Source: Ceratotherium simum simum (taxonomy: Eukaryota; Chordata; Mammalia; Perissodactyla; Rhinocerotidae). From it: 64,000 nt of DNA. The stretch lies in contig NW_004454160.1 of the NCBI RefSeq assembly GCF_000283155.1, positions 11,192,129-11,256,128 of the forward strand. The letters run 5' to 3'. Position numbers and translations under genes: made by a program. Below, in pieces: positions 57,601 to 64,000 of this stretch. Positions within the stretch are counted from its first letter, which is position 1, and the number at the start of each line of letters is the position of its first letter. A model generated the notes under the pieces. That model had not been told where the DNA came from and ran no database searches. It saw only the letters and a program-made list of their open reading frames with translations.

Positions 57601-60349
57601 TTCCAATCCCAATCCCACCCTAGGCCTGCCCTGGGCTGGTGCCAGATCCCTACCACAGCCTAGAGAGGAATTAACAATCAGAAGCCAGACAGCAAATGAT
57701 AATAATGGTGGCACCACCCTAAATATGGGTAGAGGTTTTCAAAACATTTTGAAGGACTTTCAGAGGCCAAGTGCCCACCTCACACCACGCCTAATGGCTG
57801 GCTGCTGGCTGCTGATAAGAGCCCTCATTGCTGTCCCCTCCCACAGGTCTCAGGTCACACTGAGCTAAAATGGCCCTGCTCAACAGTATAAAGCCTCCCC
57901 CACACCCAAGAAAAATATGCCACCTCCCTGGGAACCACAGTGAGGTCCTGAGCCCCACCTCCCACCCCTTAGCGAGGTTGTCATTTAACCAGGGTGTCCC
58001 TTGGAGTCCATCTGCTGGGCAGAATGGCCCCAGCCTCATCTTGGACACCACTTGGGCATTTCAAAGGGAAGCAAGCTGGGAGTGTCAGAGCAGAAGCCAG
58101 CTGGTATAAACATGCTAATATTACCAGGTTGTCAGGTCCAGAGAGGGGGAAACCCATACAGGGTCACAAGGCTGGCTAGGGGAGGAGCCAAGCTTTAACC
58201 CAGGCTTCCTGGGTCCTAGACCAGTGGTTTTCCCTGCCCCACAGGGTCTGGAGAGGTGACCTCTTGCCCCCTACCTCCTTCCCCATCAATGTCCAGCTGC
58301 CACTCCCCTCCTTCCACCCACAGCTTTGTGACCAGTAAACAGCCATGCCCAGTGCACAGGGCTCTGAGCCTCTTCGCAGCGCAGGGTCATGGACTGGACC
58401 TTCCACTTGAAAGGGATGTGGGGGATTCCAGGAGTCCTGGGGGAGGTCCAGGCGTGGAAGCTGGACCATGAATAAGAGCCAGTCAGGAGAGGTGGAGGGT
58501 GATTCAGAAGGGGCTTCCCTCTCTCATACCCCAACCAGGGCCCCCATCCAGGGGCTGCAGGGCCGGCTGGTGAGCAGCAGGGGCCTGGTCAGGTGGTATG
58601 AGAGCCGGCCTGGGGAGAAGGCCAGGGCTTTAGTCTCAGCCCCACCACGCTCTAGTAGTGTGAACTTGGTCCAATTCTTGTGCCTCAGTTTTCCTTTTGT
58701 AAAATGAGGGGATTGAACAAGGGGTTTCCAAAGTTTATTTAGCAGTAGAATTCTTTTTTCAAATGAAGGCTAAAGTAGAAGCCTCAAATACAAAACAGAT
58801 CAAAGGAGGGCTGCTGGGTTGAAGTGGGGGTCAGGGCTTTGCCCCATCTCCACCCCTCCTCCAACCAAGAGATCCCTGAGCCCCCTGTGGAGCTTGAGGG
58901 TCTGGAGGAACTCAGTTTGAGAAGCCCTGGACCAGACGCTCCCTTCCAACACTGCACAGTGGGTCACAGCAGTGTCACTCCAGATCACAGCAGAGGAGCT
59001 GTGAATCCCCCTCGGGGCTCCAAGCTCAAGGAACTTCTGTGTAACCACACAATGATGCCAAAAATGAGAAATCTGCTTTTCTCTTTCTCCCCAGGGGGAA
59101 GGAAAGGAGATGGGTGTTGGGGACAGCAGGAAGGATCAGGGTTAGACTACATTCCTGGCATTGGTGGTGGACGGGATGAGAAGGAAGTGGGCCAAGGACC
59201 CATGGTTCAGGAGAATGCCCTCCCCTTTGATCCAAGATGAGCTTTCTTCCACTGGGCAAGGCCAAGGGCAGCTCCAGAGACAGAGGGGTGGTTTAAGAGG
59301 GCTGCCGCAAGGCTCTGCCTCTCTGGACTGCCTTTGACTCAATGGTTTGGAAGGATCTAGGGCTGCGTGGGCATTTTGCTCTTCACCTAATAGCCATGTG
59401 GTGCGGAGAATGGTCGGAAATTACACCATCTGTTAATTATCCTTTGAATCGGAGTTGGGTAATGAGACTCTCATTTCTGCTGAAGGCCCAAGCCAGCACA
59501 TGGAGAAACTGCACTCTCCATTCATCTCTCTCCCTTTGTACTAAAATAAGCTTTCTGGGTGGGAGACAGCAGCTGCCTTGGCTCTGGATCAGGGAACGAG
59601 GTTCTGGAGCCTAGCATCACAGGGGTTGCCATGGAAGTCATGGGCACAGGAAGCCCCGCTCCAGGTGAGTGGCCTTTCTGCCCAAGGGCAGACAGGTTGG
59701 GGGATGCCAGAAACCCCTCCCTTCATCTCCAAGCACATTTGGCAAATAGTTCTTAATCCTCTCCCTGCCCTGCCCCCAGGGGCCCAGGACAGAGCCACCT
59801 CTCCAATCCACTCTCACCTCCTCAGCTACTTCCACCTCCCCAAAGCAGGAAGGAAACTTCCACGTCTTCTTTGCATCACCGAGTCTTACACTAGGGTTGC
59901 CCTGGTGGTGTCCTCCTTGACCCCTAAGGGAAGGGCTCCCTATTTCATGGAACTTCCAGCTGTAAGGAAGCTTTAGATGTCCCTCCTACGTCGGAGAAAA
60001 CCAAGGTGCAGCAAGATCCGGGAGTCCGTTCAAAGGGAATTTACTGCTCTTCTAGGCCAAACCTCCCACTTTACAGTGGAGGCAGCGGAGGGAAAGTGAC
60101 CTGCTCCGCCAGCCCTGGGCTCTCCCCCAGCTTTAGTGGGACTTCCTCACCCAGGCTGTAAGGCATGGCTCTCAACTGAACAGGGTAGCATGGAGAAGTG
60201 CCCCAGGAGCAAGGGAGACAGAAAAGGCTAAAGGAATTCAGAGGAGAGAGCAATGAGAGTTGAGGAAATCCCAGAGAGCCTCCTGGAGGAGGTAGGACTT
60301 CGGTTGCCACTTGAAGAATCAGGAACGGCACTCCTGGCAAGAGGAATTC

Positions 60350-60480
60350 ATCAGCAAACTCATTTAACCTACAGGTTAAGGGTCTTCTCCAAGGTTACAC
60401 AATTAGCAAATGGTAGACCTGGGATTTGAACCCAAGCGGTCTGGCTCCAGAGTCCATGCTCTTAAGCAGTTTACTATGAA
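60350..60480 (+). mobile_element. MIR SINE
   Basis: 'aaggttacacaattagcaaa', 'gggatttgaacccaagcggt', 'ctccagagtccatgctctta' is the MIR 3' half. Confidence 0.75.
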
Positions 60481-61129
60481 TGAACGAAACATGAGTGGCA
60501 CCTTAGCTGAAGCCAAGTTGGGGTGGGCGTGTTGTGGCCCAGCACACTGGAGGGGCAGACAGGGCCACACTGGGAAGAACCTGCCATGGGCAGATCCTCA
60601 TGGGCTGAAATTCTGGGACCAATGGCCTGCTTGGAGGTGTGATAGGAAAGGTTGCAGTGACCTTCGGTGGGTGGGCAGGGCGGTTTCTCTGGAGGAGGGA
60701 GAGGTGGGGAGAGGTCCTGGCGCCTGATCCCGTTTCTTGGCTCAGTGTTGCTATAAAGGGCAGGGGAGTGGGGAGGGGAGGGCCTGGCCATGTGGCGCTC
60801 CAGACACTGCTGCTCCAGGCCTGTGTGATGAGGTGGGGTGGAAGGGCCCAGGAGCCAGTAGCTGGGGGTGGCTGGACCTGAGTGTACTCCTGTCCACGCT
60901 TCCTTGTGTGCCCAGTCGCTTCCCTCGGCTTTTCCTCGCAGCTGGAGGGTGTGCTCCTTGAGGGTGGGCCCTGTTGTTTCTTGGCCCCCTACTCCATTCC
61001 TGGCACAGAGGGGGCACTCAGAGTTGTGTGGATTCTTTGTGTGGTTGCTTCCCCTCCAAACCTGTCTCCACTCAGCAGCCTAAGTAATCTTTTTTTCTTT
61101 TTACTAATAAACATTTTTGAGATTTAAAA

Positions 61130-61625
61130 AATCTCTCCCAATTTTTTTATTTTGGAAAATGTCAACCATTCAGAAAAATTGCCAGAATGGTCCAATGCAT
61201 CCCCAGATACCCTCCACCCAGGTTCAATAATTGTTGACACTATTCTTTCTCTCACAATTTTTGGAGAATGAAGTGAAAGTGAGGTGCAGACATCATGGTG
61301 GGTCAACCCTCTGCCCCTCAGAGTGCGGCTCCCATAGGACCACGGCCACGCCTGGGGACACAAGCGATGACTCCTGGTGTTGTCTAATATCCAGCCCGAT
61401 TCAGATTCCTTACTGTCCCTCCATGGTCGTTGATAGCTGCTATGTTCAAACCAGAAGTTTATGCTTTACATTGCTTTAGTTTTCTTCCTTCCTTTCTTCC
61501 TTCCTTCCTTCCTCCCTTTCTTCTTTCTTGTGATATTGAATGTTTGAGGAGTCCAGGACAGTTTTCCTGTTGAATGTGCCACATCCTGGATTTATCTGAT
61601 TAAAGAGCCCCTCGTGGTGTCCTTC
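61130..61625 (+). mobile_element. Old L1 (L1M-type) fragment
   Basis: 'ttggaaaatgtcaaccattc', 'aatgcatccccagatacc', 'ggttcaataattgttgacac' and 'ccacatcctggatttatctg' resemble the 3' region of ancient L1 elements; a TTCC microsatellite interrupts it at 61484-61516. Confidence 0.5.
61484..61516. repeat. (TTCC)n microsatellite
   Basis: Imperfect TTCC/TTTC units. Confidence 0.8.
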
Positions 61626-61639
61626 ACAGAGTAATACTG

Positions 61640-62020
61640 CAAAGTCTGAAGCTGAGCATGTCACTTTCTTCCTGAAAAACTTGCATCAGTCTTTTCGGTT
61701 GTGCCTCGAAAAAAAGCCAACTTCCTCATCTTGGTCCACAAAGCCCGGTGTGAAGGGGCCCAGCCTGTGCTTACTCCTCCTCCTTCAGTCTGTCCTGGGC
61801 ACCCTGGCTTCCTTCCAGCTGTTGAATATGGCAGACTTAAATGCCCCCTCCTTCACGACATGTATCACAATTTGTAATTATACAGAGTATTTATTTGTTA
61901 ATTTACTTGGTTAACATCTGTCTTACCCACTAGCAGTGAGCTCCAGGAGCAGGGAGAACACGTGTCTTGACTATCTAGCACCTAACATGGTACCTGACAC
62001 ATAGTAGGCACTTGGTTAAA
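61640..62020 (+). mobile_element. LINE-2 3' end
   Basis: 'cccactagcagtgagctcca', 'ggtacctgacacatagtagg', 'cacttggttaaatgaatgaa' are the L2 terminus, followed by a GGAT simple repeat to about 62050. Confidence 0.7.
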
Positions 62021-62654
62021 TGAATGAATGGATGGATAGATGGATGGATGGCATAGAGGGGTGACCAGGTGTCCCTCCATTCCTGGAGCCACCATCTGGG
62101 AGGCCAGTTGGGTCTCTAAGCACCTCTGTGGGCAGCCCTGAACTCATTCACTTTCCCCACAAAACTGTATTCCCAAAGCCAGCTCAGCCAGGAGTTGTAG
62201 GCCTGATGTCCCAGCCAAGTTAGATAGACTTCCTTTGAGGCTCATTAAAAGATGGCACCAGATGCCTTAACCCAGCAATAGGTCCAGTCCACAGTGCCAG
62301 CGTTGTTTGCTGAGGGTGGCTCAATGGGCCCAGCGTTCCAACCTGATGGAGAGTCCATCCAAGACCCAGCTGAGATCATTTTTGTCTCTTGGGCACAGAG
62401 GGGAAGAGACGGAGCCTGGGGCTGAGCTGTGAGCAGCAAATCCCAAAGCAATGTCTGCAATAACTTAATTGTTAGGTTTATCAGAGCAGGCCGAGGAGCG
62501 AGCCCTGTCTGGCCCTAGCCACGCCCCAGGCACCAAGCGAGGTGTGAGGTACACAGCTGAACAACACTCCAGCTCTGGCCTCAAAGAGCAACCAGACCGA
62601 TGTGGACAGAGACAAATGCTGTGGTGGAGCTGTATTCGTTACTATTTCCATGGG

Positions 62655-62990
62655 GGGTAGGAGGAGTCAGGGAAGGCTGTGTAAAGAAGGTGGCACCTGA
62701 GCCATCTTGAAGGGGAAGGAGGAATTCCACAGAGAGGCAGGAGGAAAAGGCATCCCGGCAGAGGGAACAGCATGAGCAAATACAGAGGGGTGCCATGCAT
62801 GGCCAGTGCTGGGAGAGGGGAGGAGGCGGGTGCGGCTGGAGCTCGGAGCTCATGGTGGGAACAAGAAGAATAGAAGAGCTTGCTCATCTGAACTGCGGCA
62901 ACATTTGGATAAGTCTGGACTCTGGCTGAGAAGTCTGGACTTTATTTCCTAAGTCGAGGGAGCCGTCCAAAGTGTTTCGCAGGGAAGGGC
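62655..62990 (+). mobile_element. Old interspersed repeat, same family as 10229-10800
   Basis: 'aaggtggcacctgagccatc', 'ggcagagggaacagcatgag', 'gtctggactttatttcctaa' show the same consensus wording. The family is not assigned. Confidence 0.5.
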
Positions 62991-64000
62991 GTGATCATGG
63001 CTGCATCCCCCGCAGACCGCTCCAGCACAGTGAGGAGTCCCACTGAGGAGGGGCTGGGGTCCGGCAGACCAGCGGGAGTCCAGGAGGAGGAGTGCTTGTG
63101 CTGCTGCTGAGGAACAGGCTGCTGAGGGGGCAGATCTGAGCGACGAAGAGACTCAATGGGACTGTGTGAGGCTGGCTGCTGGGGATGAGGAGGCGGTGGT
63201 CCAGGGTAACTCCCAGGTGTGTTTTGGGTACCTGAATACCCAGAGGAGGGTAGGGGTAGAGAATCAGACAAGGAGTTAGATTTTGGATTTATGGGTTTGA
63301 GATCCCAGTGGAGATGCTCAGTGTATGTTGAGGATGGGAGGGCTGGAGCCAGAGATGTGTGATGAGAGACCATGGATTTGGGATGTAGAGGCAGGAGATC
63401 ACACAGAGAAAGAGCAAGGAGAGGCCAGAGCCCCAGGGAACCAGCATTTCGGGACAGGCACTATCTCCTTATCCTGCCACTTCTCTGGCCTCAACTCAAC
63501 ATCCCCCTCACTCTCTGACTCCATCTATTCAGGCCTTCTTCCTGCTCCCTCATGCTGCTCCCTCTGTCTGGAACATTCCACCTTCCCTCTGAGGGGGTGG
63601 GGACTAGAAGGGCCCAGAATGTTGATGAGGTAGCAGAAACTACAAGTGTCCACTGTTTGTTTATCTTTGAGGGAAAGGAGCCAGATGGGACCACAATTTG
63701 AGGGCAGGAAGGCTGTTTTAAGATGAGGAAATGTAAGCAGGTTGGTACTGAGGGGAATGGGCGGGGGAAGGGAGGGACGTGGCGGGAGAAGGGAGGTGCA
63801 GGAGAGAGCTAGCTGAAGAACAGGGACCCAGGGTTACCGAATGGCGGTGAGATCTAGGGAAGAAGCAGACAAGGGCTGGTTTGGGAGAAAGAGCAGGAAG
63901 AAATCTTTTTTTCTTCTCTGCGACAAGATGGAAGGAGGAAAGGATAAACGCGATTCTAAATTGGAGCTTAATTCTTCCCTTTCTTCAGGGTTTAAAAAAC

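Larger units (their letters stand above)
57600..64000. other. Intergenic region upstream of CELSR2
   Basis: No coding exon is recognisable. Contents: MIR-type fragments (about 58130-58205, 58640-58720 reverse, 60350-60480), an L1-like piece (about 61130-61625), a TTCC microsatellite (61484-61516), an L2 3' end (about 61640-62020), a GGAT tract (62020-62050) and an old dispersed repeat (about 62655-62990). The end of SARS1, the next gene in human, is not reached. Confidence 0.6.

Overview
This is a stretch of mammalian nuclear DNA with GT-AG introns, CpG-island promoters, AATAAA poly(A) signals and ancient MIR, L2 and MLT1 repeats. Four tRNA-derived SINEs of the equine repetitive element (ERE) type, most of them with good target-site duplications, point to an odd-toed ungulate (horse, rhinoceros or tapir lineage). 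A run of N at 57017-57390 shows that it comes from a draft assembly. The gene order SORT1, MYBPHL, PSRC1, CELSR2 is that of human chromosome 1p13.3 read in reverse, which is the LDL-cholesterol / coronary-disease GWAS locus.

Layout. 1-141 is the end of the last SORT1 intron; 142-156 encodes the last four SORT1 residues (DLLE) and the stop; the SORT1 3' UTR runs to about 4790. 7539-20951 (+) carries all eight coding exons of MYBPHL. Seven keep the expected lengths and phases and all splice dinucleotides are present, but exon 3 has an in-frame TAG and exon 5 a net +1 frameshift, so the locus reads as a recently disabled gene. Its 9.2 kb first intron holds a solo class-I-type LTR and an ERE SINE. 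21-25.4 kb is intergenic with an MLT1-like LTR. 25.47-26.26 kb is a CpG island with a CCAAT box and a CHR-like element that drives PSRC1 (26440-28921, +, seven exons, 356 codons). PSRC1 and CELSR2 converge tail to tail across 29.54-31.84 kb.

CELSR2 (minus strand) occupies about 31.85-57 kb. I could place all 34 coding exons with consistent phases; they join to 2,922 codons including the stop (2,921 aa): signal peptide, cadherin repeats, EGF/laminin-G modules, hormone-receptor/GAIN/GPS region, seven membrane helices and an acidic cytoplasmic tail. The CELSR2 CpG island carries the assembly gap. 57.6-64 kb is intergenic and repeat-rich; the next gene expected by human synteny (SARS1) is not reached.

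The genes are not a functional unit: SORT1 is a trans-Golgi/endosome sorting receptor, MYBPHL a sarcomere protein, PSRC1 a mitotic microtubule regulator and CELSR2 a planar-polarity adhesion GPCR. What they share is a regulatory neighbourhood. The most notable observation is the double lesion in MYBPHL. Comparisons with human proteins are from memory, since no alignment could be run.
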